A stretch of 64,000 nt of DNA. It comes from Pseudoruminococcus massiliensis (GTDB lineage Bacteria > Bacillota > Clostridia > Oscillospirales > Acutalibacteraceae). Below, piece by piece: positions 51,881 to 60,537 of the stretch. The stretch spans positions 186,001 to 250,000 of the forward strand of contig NZ_OLMR01000002.1 in the NCBI RefSeq assembly GCF_900291955.1. The letters are read 5' to 3'. Each line of letters opens with the position of its first letter. The first letter of the stretch is position 1. The notes beneath the pieces are model-generated. The model ran no database searches, had not been told where the DNA came from, and saw only the letters and a list, made by a program, of their open reading frames with translations. A program made the translations under genes and the position numbers.

Positions 51881-52025
51881 GGACATAATTTGTTCATAAT
51901 TCCCAATTAGCACAATTATTTCATTAAAAATTAATCATTAAAATCATTTTTTAGTTTATTTTGCCAAAAAAGCAAGCCCTAAATTCAGCTTATTGAATAA
52001 CACAAAAACAACACAATATGCAAAA

Positions 52026-52061
52026 TGCACAATGACATTTCTTTCAAAATGTCATTGTGCA
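52026..52061 (-). terminator. Terminator of pap
   Basis: Perfect 15-bp stem TGCACAATGACATTT/AAATGTCATTGTGCA with a 6-nt loop; a modest ATTTTG follows. Confidence 0.75.
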
Positions 52062-52123
52062 TAAATTTAAATTATAAATATCTAATTAAATTACATTAAA
52101 ACTGTTATCTAAAGCTTATTATT

Positions 52124-53641
52124 TCATTCTGATAAATTCTTTTCTATCGCTGAAATAATAACCTCCAAAGCTTTAATTCTTGCATATAGCTTATCATTCG
52201 ATTCAAGAACTGTCCATTCGGCAACCTCTGTTGTTGTTCTGCGGAACATTTCATCAACTGCTGATTCATACAGTTCCCATTTTTCTCGATTTCTCCAATC
52301 CTCATCAGTTATCTTCCAACGCTTTTGAGGATTTTCCTCTCGTTCCTTAAATCTTTTAAGCTGTTCGTCCTTATCAACATCTACCCAAAACTTAACAATG
52401 ACCGCTCCCCAGCGTCTTAGCTCAGCTTCAAATTCATTCATCTCACGATATGCTCTTTTCCACTCATTTTCTGTGCAAAAGCCTTCTATTCTTTCAACCA
52501 TAACTCTGCCATACCAACTTCTGTCGAATATAGCAATGTGTCCATCTTTAGGCAGACGCCTCCAAAATCTCCATAGATAATGATGAGCAAGCTCTTCTCG
52601 GTCAGGTGCAGCGATAGGATTAACAACATAGCCTCTTGGGTCTAAGGCTTCACTAACACGCTTAATATTTCCGCCCTTACCTGCTGCGTCCCAACCCTCA
52701 TAAATTATAATAACAGGAATTTTCCTATTATAAATAACGCTATGCAGATATTCAAGACGCTTTTGAAGCTTATCAAGCTTTTTATTATATTCTGCCTTAT
52801 CCATACTAAGTGTTAAGTCTATATCACTCAGAACAGGATAGTTTTTTAAAATCGGTTTAACGACTATATTAGGGTGAAGTCCTCTTTCATTTTCGACTTC
52901 GTGATTATCATATAGAGCCTCGCCAGACTCAACGCACTCAACTGCTCTTTTTAGCTGAGCTGTAATAATCTTATACATTTCAAGAACTGCATAATCATTC
53001 TGCTCTGATGGAATGACATTCCACCTTGCATAAGGTGTATTTGTTTTCAAAAGAAGTTCATCAATTTTCTTGAAGTATTTTTGATATTTTTCATTTTGTT
53101 TAAGGTCTTTTTTGCTTACCTTCCAAAGAGTATTTTCATCAGAACGCAATTCCTCAAAGCGCTCACTTTGTTTTTTCTTGCTTATATGCAAGAAAAATTT
53201 TAGAATAATGGTTCTGTTATCGGCAAGCTGTCTTTCAAAGGTGTTTACACTTTCAATCCTTTTTTCTATCTCCTCATCAGAAAGTCCGCCATTATAAGCG
53301 TCACTATAAATATCGCTATACCAACTCTTATTAAGAATCAGAATTTCCCCGTCCTTAGGGATATTATCCCAATAACGCTTTAAGAATGGATAACGCCTAT
53401 CTACTTCCGTAGGAATTGTGCCAGAAAAAACATTAAAGTTTCTTGGGTCAAGCGGTTCAATAATTTTCTTAATAGCCGTACCTTTTCCAGCCGCTTCCCA
53501 ACCCTCCATAAGTATTATCACAGAAATTTTATGCTTCTGAATAGTTCTCTGAAAAATTTCAAGCTCTGTTTTTAAAGGCTTGATTTTTAATTTATATTCG
53601 TTCTTATCAATTTTCTTAGAAAGATTAACTTCAGAAAGCAT
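52124..53641 (-). CDS. pap: Two-domain polyphosphate kinase 2 (polyphosphate:AMP phosphotransferase type)
   Basis: 505 residues with two PPK2 domains. N-domain about 12-235 (MEGWEAAGKGTAIKKI; second motif LNKSWYSDIY). C-domain about 270-500 (YEGWDAAGKGGNIKRVSE; FDRSWYGRVMVERIEGF). Two-domain members transfer phosphate from polyphosphate to AMP. The N-domain has Asn in place of the Asp of the DRSWY motif, so only the C-domain is expected to be active, as described for this class. SD AAGGAG. Downstream of the AI-2E-type permease gene. Confidence 0.92.
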   Translation of the reverse strand: MLSEVNLSKKIDKNEYKLKIKPLKTELEIFQRTIQKHKISVIILMEGWEAAGKGTAIKKIIEPLDPRNFNVFSGTIPTEVDRRYPFLKRYWDNIPKDGEILILNKSWYSDIYSDAYNGGLSDEEIEKRIESVNTFERQLADNRTIILKFFLHISKKKQSERFEELRSDENTLWKVSKKDLKQNEKYQKYFKKIDELLLKTNTPYARWNVIPSEQNDYAVLEMYKIITAQLKRAVECVESGEALYDNHEVENERGLHPNIVVKPILKNYPVLSDIDLTLSMDKAEYNKKLDKLQKRLEYLHSVIYNRKIPVIIIYEGWDAAGKGGNIKRVSEALDPRGYVVNPIAAPDREELAHHYLWRFWRRLPKDGHIAIFDRSWYGRVMVERIEGFCTENEWKRAYREMNEFEAELRRWGAVIVKFWVDVDKDEQLKRFKEREENPQKRWKITDEDWRNREKWELYESAVDEMFRRTTTEVAEWTVLESNDKLYARIKALEVIISAIEKNLSE

Positions 53642-53653
53642 ATTAAAATCTCC

Positions 53654-54952
53654 TTACTTCTTTTTATTATTCGAAGTGTGCTTTTTAATTGAATATGTAG
53701 TCTTTTTCTTTAAAGAACCTATAACCGATTTAGCCTCTCTACCCTTTTCACTATTAGGATTTACTGCATGAATAGGTGTAGTCACAAGCACCTTAGATGT
53801 CTTAATCTTATTCTTGGGGATTTTTCTCTTTCTTAAACGAACATGAACAACTCTTCTTAAAATTGTGTAAATAACCGAAACAATCGGGACTATAACAAGC
53901 ATACCTACAAAACCAAATACCTTGCCACCAACGATAATTGATGTCATAACCCAAAGTGCAGGCAAGCCCATAACACTGCCAGCAACTCTCGGATAAATCA
54001 AGTTACCCTCAATTTGCTGAATAATAATCATCATAACAACAAACCATACAGCCTGTGTCGGATTTACAGTAAGAATCAGAAATGCACCGATAATTATACC
54101 TATTGTCACACCAAACATAGGAATCAAAGCCATAACTGCCACAATAACACCAATCATCATAGCATAAGGGAAACCAAATATAAGCATAGCTGTAACAGTA
54201 ATTGTGCCAAGAATAGTACACTCTATCATAGAGCCTGCAACAGAACGGGAGAATGTTTCTCCTGTAAGCTTAAAGATTGAAACAACCATATCTGCCTTTT
54301 TTTCTGGAATAAAAGCATAAGTAAGCTTTTTAAACTGTGCATAAAGCTGTTCCTTTTTGAGCAAAAAGTAAATCGAGAAAATCAAGCCAAGGAATATATT
54401 AACAACAAAGCTTACTGTTCCAACAAGAATATTAAGGGCTTGAGAAACAAAGTTTATAGAAATATCCTGAATAGTTCCAATAAAGCTATTAAAAATTTCA
54501 TTCCAGTTTATATTAGTACTCATAAAGAACTCTTTAAACTGTGGGTGGTCTTCTGATAGCTGTTCTATCCAATTTTGCAAATTTATAAATGTATCTGGCA
54601 AATTTTGCACAAGCGTTATAATACTATTTAATAATTCAGGAATAATCAAGAGTAAAATTGCCGCAATTATTGCAAGTACAAGCAAAACCGAAAGTAAAAG
54701 TGAAATAGGTCTTGTAGCCTTACCAAGTCTTGATGTCCCATCTTTTCTTGTAAAAATCTTACGCTCAAAAAATTTTAGCGGTACATTAAATATAAAAGCA
54801 AATGCAAGGCCTATAAGCATTGGTGTAAAAACTGAAAGTATCCACCCCAAAAAGCCAAAGACCAAATTCATATTTTGCAGGCCAAGGAATATGAGTATCC
54901 CCATCGCAATAACGAAAATCAGCATTTTAACATTTTTCTTGTTTAATTCCAT
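53654..54952 (-). CDS. AI-2E family (PF01594) membrane transporter
   Basis: 432 residues with about eight membrane helices and the family core GxxxxxxPMFGVTIGIIIGAFL near 290, plus IIQQIEGNLIYPRVAG near 323. The C-terminal 50 residues are Lys-rich and cytoplasmic. Members move diverse small molecules or ions; the AI-2 role is not general. ATG 54952 (GGGAG 8 nt upstream) is chosen over an in-frame TTG at 54967. Follows the YitT gene by about 30 bp. Confidence 0.9.
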   Translation of the reverse strand: MELNKKNVKMLIFVIAMGILIFLGLQNMNLVFGFLGWILSVFTPMLIGLAFAFIFNVPLKFFERKIFTRKDGTSRLGKATRPISLLLSVLLVLAIIAAILLLIIPELLNSIITLVQNLPDTFINLQNWIEQLSEDHPQFKEFFMSTNINWNEIFNSFIGTIQDISINFVSQALNILVGTVSFVVNIFLGLIFSIYFLLKKEQLYAQFKKLTYAFIPEKKADMVVSIFKLTGETFSRSVAGSMIECTILGTITVTAMLIFGFPYAMMIGVIVAVMALIPMFGVTIGIIIGAFLILTVNPTQAVWFVVMMIIIQQIEGNLIYPRVAGSVMGLPALWVMTSIIVGGKVFGFVGMLVIVPIVSVIYTILRRVVHVRLRKRKIPKNKIKTSKVLVTTPIHAVNPNSEKGREAKSVIGSLKKKTTYSIKKHTSNNKKK

Positions 54953-54981
54953 CAACTCAGCTCCCAAGTCTTTATAAGTTT

Positions 54982-55854
54982 TTATTCTCTGTCACCACTT
55001 AAAACATCAGCAACCTCATAAATTGAAATATATGCTTTTGCATCTATTCCATGGATAATTTCTTTCATCTTACCAATTTGAAATCTATTTACAATAAAAT
55101 AAATCATTGTCTTGTCATTCTGTGAATACCAGCCCTTTGCATTAAAGGTAGTAATTCCTGTTTCAAATTCTTCAGAGAGTGCCTTACAAATTTCATCAGG
55201 CATAGTTGTAACAATCATAGCTGCTTTTGCTCTGTCAATACCCTCAACAATGTAGTCAATTGTCTTTAAGGCCGCAAAGTATGTAACAATAGAATAAAGT
55301 GGAAGAATCCAGCTATTAACAACGAAACCACAAGTAATATAAAGCAAAATGTTATATATCATAACAAAGCTGCCAACAGATATTCCTATCTTTTTCGCAA
55401 ATATAACTGAAAGAACTTCAATTCCGTCCATAGCTCCGCCAAAGCGTATCGCCAGACCACTTCCTATACCTGAAATAACGCCACCAAATAAAGCGCACAA
55501 AAGTAAATCTGTTCCTGCAAGTGGTGAGGCAAATGTAACATCAACCGGCAGAATATCAGTAATCAGCCACGAGCATACAGAATATATCGCAACTGTATAT
55601 ATCGCATAAAAAGTAAATAATGCTCCTTGCTTTTTCAATCCATAGATAAAAAGCGGAATATTTAAAATCAAAAGGAACATTGAAAGTGTGAGATAATCTG
55701 GTGTAATCTGAGCTAACAGCATAGATGTTCCTGATATTCCGCTATCGTATAGTTTTACAGGCGAAAGAAATATTGTAATTCCGATTGCATTGATTACACC
55801 CGCTATTGTAAGCATAATCATATTTTTGAGTTTAATTCGCCTAAGTTTATCCAT
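54982..55854 (-). CDS. YitT family membrane protein (DUF161 plus DUF2179)
   Basis: 290 residues. Five to six membrane helices in the N-terminal 200 residues (GVINAIGITIFLSPVKLYDSG; GIGSGLAIRFGGAMDGIEVL) followed by a C-terminal cytoplasmic DUF2179 domain (about 215-290, KGWYSQNDKTMIYFIVNRFQ). Function unknown; widely conserved in Firmicutes. Its leader holds a terminator-like hairpin. Confidence 0.92.
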   Translation of the reverse strand: MDKLRRIKLKNMIMLTIAGVINAIGITIFLSPVKLYDSGISGTSMLLAQITPDYLTLSMFLLILNIPLFIYGLKKQGALFTFYAIYTVAIYSVCSWLITDILPVDVTFASPLAGTDLLLCALFGGVISGIGSGLAIRFGGAMDGIEVLSVIFAKKIGISVGSFVMIYNILLYITCGFVVNSWILPLYSIVTYFAALKTIDYIVEGIDRAKAAMIVTTMPDEICKALSEEFETGITTFNAKGWYSQNDKTMIYFIVNRFQIGKMKEIIHGIDAKAYISIYEVADVLSGDRE

Positions 55855-55885
55855 TTATCATCACTCCCATTTTACATATAATAAC

Positions 55886-55920
55886 AAAAAAGCATAAAAT
55901 TGCTCTTATTATATGCTTTT
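55886..55920 (-). terminator. Terminator-like hairpin in the YitT leader
   Basis: AAAAGCATA/TATGCTTTT, 9-bp stem, 15-nt loop, followed by TTTG, 10 nt after the promoter and 25-30 nt before the YitT start. Candidate attenuator. Confidence 0.45.
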
Positions 55921-55929
55921 ATAAATTTT

Positions 55930-55958
55930 ATTATAATATAGCAACAAAGAAAAATCAA
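55930..55958 (-). promoter_or_regulatory. Promoter of the YitT-AI-2E-pap unit
   Basis: Reverse strand TTGATT (55953-55958), 17-nt spacer, TATAAT (55930-55935). 55960-56172 contains no gene; a faint copy of the dispersed repeat lies at 56139-56162. Confidence 0.6.
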
Positions 55959-56172
55959 CCATACAATCTGCCTGTTAAGATAATTAATATGCGTTTGATG
56001 ATAGTTATTATTTCATATCAAAATTATATTTAACATTTATCTTTTAAGAAACTTTCCTATGCTTTGTGGGGTATCAAGTTTTTTGCTCTCGGTGTAGGCA
56101 AAAGGTCGTTACACTTGAACTATAAACCCTCGAACAGATTTTAGCGAAAGCTTTGCCAAATTCACAATATCA

Positions 56173-56218
56173 AAAACTGCCACAGTTCATTTTTAAGTGA
56201 GCTGTGGCAGTTTTAATT
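56173..56218 (-). terminator. Terminator of the FakA-like gene
   Basis: 13-bp stem AAAACTGCCACAG/CTGTGGCAGTTTT with a hairpin loop, then TTTTTG on the reverse strand. Confidence 0.92.
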
Positions 56219-56229
56219 ACTCAAAAATA

Positions 56230-57900
56230 TTATTCTACTGAAATCAAGAAGTAGTAAAGTGGTTGACCACCATTAACCAAAGTAATATCTACTGAAGAAC
56301 CATATTTTGCCTGAATAGCATCATATGCCAGATTAGCCTGAGCCTCACTGACTTTCTCACCATAGATAATAGTAATAAATGCAGTAGATTTACTTACCAT
56401 TTCTTTAGCAAGCTTAATAGCTGCCTTAACCGGGTCTTTGTCCTTAAAGACAAGCTTTCCGTTATTAAGAGCTATAATATCACCCTCACGAAGCTTAGTT
56501 GAACCAAATTCGGAATCTCTTGCCGCATAAGTAACTTGACCAGTAAGAATCTTTTTTGCAGCCTCCATCATATATTCGACATTCAGCTCAACAGTAGCTT
56601 GCTCATCATAAGCAAGCATTGCTGCAATTCCTTGTGGAACTGTTCTTGTTGGAATAATCACAGTTTTTCTGTCTGTAATCAACTCACAAGCCTGTCTTGC
56701 AGCCATAAGAATATTTTTGTTGTTTGGGAAGACGAAAACAACCTTAGCAGGCACAGCCATAATCGCATTATAGAGATTTTCTGTGCTTGGATTCATACTC
56801 TGACCACCGCTGACAACTCTGTCAACGCCCAAATCCTTAAAAAGCTCATGTAAGCCGTCGCCTGCTGCAACAGACACGAAGCCAAATTCCTTTTCAGGTT
56901 CAGCTGGTTCAGGAGATTCCTCTAAAAGCTTAAGCTCCTGCTCGTGTTTTTCTGCGGCAATGCGATGCTGTTCACGCATATTTTCAACCTTAACAGTAAG
57001 AAGCTGACCATACTTAAGAGCAGTTTCAAGAGCAAGACCAGGATTTTCAGTATGAACATGAGTCTTTATAATATCGTCATCTTCAACAACTACAACGCAA
57101 TCGCCAATTCCTTCAAGATATGCACGAAGCTCTGCCACAGAATCAGCAGTAGCATTATCATTTTTGCCCACAATAAATTCTGTGCAATATGTGAAATTAA
57201 TTTCACTATCGAATTCAGCCGCAGCATTCTTAAAGAAATCGTCTGTATTTTCCTTTTTAACTTCAACAGGTGCATCAATATTTATCATTACGCCATCACG
57301 AAGTAAAGAAAGCATACCTTCAAATATAATGCAAAGTCCCTTGCCGCCTGCATCGACAACGCCAGCCTTTTTAAGGACATGAAGAAGCTCAGGAGTCTGA
57401 GCCAAAGCATCTTCCGCAGCATTACAAGCCGCGCCAAGAACAATTATAGGGTCATTTTCAACATCAGCAGCAATTCTTGCAGCCTCAGCAGCAAGCCTTG
57501 CAACTGTAAGGATTGTTCCCTCTGTTGGATTCATAACTGCCTTATACGCATATTCTACACCAAGAGTAAGTGCATCAGCAAAAAGAACCCCATCAACTTC
57601 TTCACTTTCCTTTAAAACCTCTGCAATTCCCTTAAACAAAAGTGAAAGAATAACGCCAGAATTTCCTCTCGCACCTCTTAGCATAGCAGAAGAAGTCATT
57701 TTAGAAACCTCAGCAACAGAAATCACTTCTTCACTCTCAGCAAGAAGCTTTGCCGCAGCAGTAATTGTCATAGACATATTTGTTCCTGTATCGCCATCAG
57801 GCACAGGAAAAATATTAAGCTCATCGACCTCTTTTTTATGGCGTACTATATTATTCGCACCTGAAATAATGGCATTTTTCAAAAGAACTCCATTTATCAT
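56230..57900 (-). CDS. DAK2-domain fatty acid kinase FakA-like protein (YloV)
   Basis: 556 residues. N-terminal DAK2 nucleotide-binding domain (about 5-200) with the NIFPVPDGDTGTNMSMTI metal/ATP motif near 29-46 and MLRGARGNSGVILSLLFKG near 77. A central region and the C-terminal FakB-interacting domain follow. FakA phosphorylates fatty acids held by FakB. No fakB or yloU is adjacent; the neighbour upstream is spoVS. ATG 57900 (AGGAAG 8 nt upstream) is preferred to an in-frame GTG at 57909. Confidence 0.92.
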   Translation of the reverse strand: MINGVLLKNAIISGANNIVRHKKEVDELNIFPVPDGDTGTNMSMTITAAAKLLAESEEVISVAEVSKMTSSAMLRGARGNSGVILSLLFKGIAEVLKESEEVDGVLFADALTLGVEYAYKAVMNPTEGTILTVARLAAEAARIAADVENDPIIVLGAACNAAEDALAQTPELLHVLKKAGVVDAGGKGLCIIFEGMLSLLRDGVMINIDAPVEVKKENTDDFFKNAAAEFDSEINFTYCTEFIVGKNDNATADSVAELRAYLEGIGDCVVVVEDDDIIKTHVHTENPGLALETALKYGQLLTVKVENMREQHRIAAEKHEQELKLLEESPEPAEPEKEFGFVSVAAGDGLHELFKDLGVDRVVSGGQSMNPSTENLYNAIMAVPAKVVFVFPNNKNILMAARQACELITDRKTVIIPTRTVPQGIAAMLAYDEQATVELNVEYMMEAAKKILTGQVTYAARDSEFGSTKLREGDIIALNNGKLVFKDKDPVKAAIKLAKEMVSKSTAFITIIYGEKVSEAQANLAYDAIQAKYGSSVDITLVNGGQPLYYFLISVE

Positions 57901-57985
57901 CTTAAACACTTCCTCGTAATATAGTAAATTGTTAATAAATCATATCAGTAAAAAATCTACCGAATCTTAAAGCAATACCAAATAA

Positions 57986-58246
57986 TCAGCGAATCTCTAC
58001 AAGAAGCTTCATAGCAGTGCGTTCTGCACCATCAATCTCTATGCTTGTAAATGCTGGAATACAAATAATATCTACACCCATAGGTGCAAGATAACCTCTC
58101 GCAACAGCGACTGACTTCAAAGCCTGATTAGTAGCACCTGCTCCGACAGCCTGAACCTCAACGCAACCGTAATCTCTGATAACACCTGCTATAGCACCTG
58201 CAACAGAATTTGGTGAAGATTTTGATGAAACCTTTAGTACTTCCAT
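57986..58246 (-). CDS. spoVS: Stage V sporulation protein S
   Basis: 86 residues, highly conserved. MEVLKVSSKSSPNSVAGAIA at the start, GAGATNQALKSVAVARGYL in the middle, IPAFTSIEIDGAERTA at the end. Small Alba-like nucleic-acid-binding-type protein needed for normal spore development in Bacillus. AGGAGG before the ATG. The ymdB-spoVS order is typical of Firmicutes. Confidence 0.97.
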   Translation of the reverse strand: MEVLKVSSKSSPNSVAGAIAGVIRDYGCVEVQAVGAGATNQALKSVAVARGYLAPMGVDIICIPAFTSIEIDGAERTAMKLLVEIR

Positions 58247-58368
58247 TTTTTATTCCTCCTAAATATAGTCAAGGCATTTAAGCTACCTTAACATTAACCA
58301 TGATATAATAATATAGCAAAATGCAATATTTTGCAAGGGGTTTATTGAATTTTTTGGTTAAAATATAA

Positions 58369-59139
58369 TTATCTTATTTCTATACGCTCAATATTTATGG
58401 TCTTTCCACTTTTTTCATCTATCTGAAACAATATACAATCCATTTTGCAATCGCCATCGGCTGTTTCAAACCGAACCGGCAATTTTTCCCTTTGTTTCTT
58501 TATAGCAAGCTCAGGTTTAACACCAAGCACAGACTTTATAGGTCCTGTCATTCCTACATCAGTTATATATCCCATACCATTTTCAAATATACATTCATCA
58601 GCCGTCTGAACATGAGTATGTGTTCCAAACATCGCTGAAATTCTTCCATCTAAATAATATCCCATAGCCAGCTTTTCGGCGGTAGCCTCAGCGTGAAAGT
58701 CAAGTATCGTAATTTTCGCTGTATTTTTCTTCAAAATTTCATCAATCGTTTCATATGGGTCTTTGAGATTTTCGAGAAAAACACAACCCATAAGGTTTAT
58801 CACACAAACCTGAACTCTGCCCATATCATATATAAGCGTACCATTTCCGGGCGTAGTTTTTTCAGGAAAATTAGCTGGTCTTAAAATATATGGTGCGTCA
58901 TCATAATAGGGATAAATTTCTCTGCGTCTGAAAGAATGATTGCCTGTTGTTATAACATCTACTCCACTAGAAAAAAGAAAATCTGCCGAAATTGGCGTAA
59001 CACCATTTCCATCTGCAGAATTTTCTCCATTTGCTATAACGAGGTCTACACCTTTTAATTTTTTAAGTGCAGGAAGTCGCTTACGAAGAAAACGACAACC
59101 AATATTCCCCACAACATCGCCAATGGCAAGTATCCTCAT
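58369..59139 (-). CDS. ymdB: YmdB metallophosphoesterase (2',3'-cyclic nucleotide phosphodiesterase type)
   Basis: 256 residues. Metal-binding motifs: RILAIGDVVGNIGCR (2-16), VIANGENSADGNG near 36, TTGNHSFRRREI near 63, DFHAEATAEK near 145 and GTHTHVQTAD near 173. In Bacillus YmdB affects biofilm and motility decisions. ATG 59139 with GGAGG 7 nt upstream. rny is not present here. Confidence 0.95.
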   Translation of the reverse strand: MRILAIGDVVGNIGCRFLRKRLPALKKLKGVDLVIANGENSADGNGVTPISADFLFSSGVDVITTGNHSFRRREIYPYYDDAPYILRPANFPEKTTPGNGTLIYDMGRVQVCVINLMGCVFLENLKDPYETIDEILKKNTAKITILDFHAEATAEKLAMGYYLDGRISAMFGTHTHVQTADECIFENGMGYITDVGMTGPIKSVLGVKPELAIKKQREKLPVRFETADGDCKMDCILFQIDEKSGKTINIERIEIR

Positions 59140-59249
59140 AAACAATCCTCCAAAGCAAATTTATTCCAAATTTTTCTCGGACTTAGAATATATTTTATCA
59201 CAAGAAAATTAAAAATTAAAGTCAATTTTAGCTTTTATATATTTTAAAT

Positions 59250-59284
59250 AAAAAAAAGCCTGAGCGAAGCAACCTCCGCCCAGA
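59250..59284 (-). terminator. Terminator of the zinc-ribbon membrane protein gene
   Basis: CTGGGCGGAG/CTTCGCTCAG (with G-U pairs) followed by eight T residues on the reverse strand. Confidence 0.85.
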
Positions 59285-59297
59285 ACATTCTTAAAAA

Positions 59298-60290
59298 TTA
59301 TCCTAATCTTATAGCCTGATATTTAACTTTTTTCTCTTTAGCATAATCTACTATAAATAGTACTGCCGCAACCACATAAGAAATCAAGCCATAAATCATA
59401 TCTTCAGCCATTCCAGATTTAAGTTCTTTTATGGCTGATGACATTCCATATCCAATATCGTTAAGACTGTTATCAAATAAGAGCATATTCAAAAGCTTAA
59501 AAGAATCTCCAAATGATAACATCAATTCCGAACCTCCTTGTGTAAATAAACTTATACCCACAGCAAGATATTCAGCAGCAAAGACCATAACAAGCGAAAT
59601 AACCAATGAAGTAATAAGTCCACCTACGGTAAGCTTTCCACCCATTTTCTTCAAAAGCATACATGAACAAAATACTATAATCGCACCTGTAATAAATAAT
59701 AGAAATCCAAGCTGATAAGTAATAATCCAAACAATTCCTCCAATAAGTGCTCCTAAAACAGCCCCTAAAATTCCCATAGGAAGATTAAATTGTTTGTTAG
59801 CCTCTGTCATAGCCATATTGCTTGTTTCAGCTTGTTTTTTATTAAAGCACTGTGTACACATAGTATCAACAGTTCCACCAATAGCAAAAAACCCTAAATC
59901 CATTTGATTTCCACAATACTTACATACTGGAACAAATCCAAACTGATTACAAAAATAAGTAGCTGCTCCGACAGCCTCCTGCAATGCAGAAATTGTATTC
60001 TTGCCCACATCACGAACGCTGATAGTAACTACCTTATCAAGATAGCTTGTATAGTTTATCGTTTTTTTGCGTTCACCTGCAAATTGGCTTAGACTTGAAA
60101 TCATACCATTTACAGCTTCATCAGATGTTGCCGCCGCACTGACAAGAATGATATACTGTCGCTCAGAAGCTAAATATTTAACAACAATACCAAAGTTGTC
60201 AAATACACCAAAAGCAGCAGGCTCAGGCTCATTTACATATTGAAGTCTGCAATTATTCGCCAAGCCCTGAAGTACTGAAGTATTAGTCAT
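59298..60290 (-). CDS. Membrane protein with zinc ribbon, unknown function
   Basis: 330 residues. A soluble N-terminal domain (about 1-120, mixed alpha/beta), a zinc-ribbon-like pair CKYCGN ... CTQCFN (about 128-160), then four to five membrane helices (about 172-205, 212-225, 228-250, 295-315). Not recognised as a named family. ATG 60290 (GGGG 6 nt upstream) is preferred; an ATG at 60308 lacks an SD. Monocistronic between terminators. Confidence 0.7.
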   Translation of the reverse strand: MTNTSVLQGLANNCRLQYVNEPEPAAFGVFDNFGIVVKYLASERQYIILVSAAATSDEAVNGMISSLSQFAGERKKTINYTSYLDKVVTISVRDVGKNTISALQEAVGAATYFCNQFGFVPVCKYCGNQMDLGFFAIGGTVDTMCTQCFNKKQAETSNMAMTEANKQFNLPMGILGAVLGALIGGIVWIITYQLGFLLFITGAIIVFCSCMLLKKMGGKLTVGGLITSLVISLVMVFAAEYLAVGISLFTQGGSELMLSFGDSFKLLNMLLFDNSLNDIGYGMSSAIKELKSGMAEDMIYGLISYVVAAVLFIVDYAKEKKVKYQAIRLG

Positions 60291-60457
60291 AACTTTCCCC
60301 ACATTCATAATTTTATTACGTATAATAGCTTACTATACAATCATAATGCCTGTCAACAAATACCAGAAAATTTTGTCGAATTAACAAATAATATATAGTA
60401 TTAAAGCACTTGATAAATCCCATGCACTAAAGCTAAAATAAGCTCTTAAAATAAAAA

Positions 60458-60496
60458 CTCTCCCTAAATCTGCAAAATACAGATTCAAGGAGAGCT
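60458..60496 (-). terminator. Terminator of malQ-glgP
   Basis: CTCTCC/GGAGAG outer stem with an inner AATCTG/CAGATT helix, then TTTTTATTTT on the reverse strand. Confidence 0.85.
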
Positions 60497-60537
60497 AAAT
60501 CGCTATATCATTTTAGCTTACGAGTGTAGGCTTTAAA

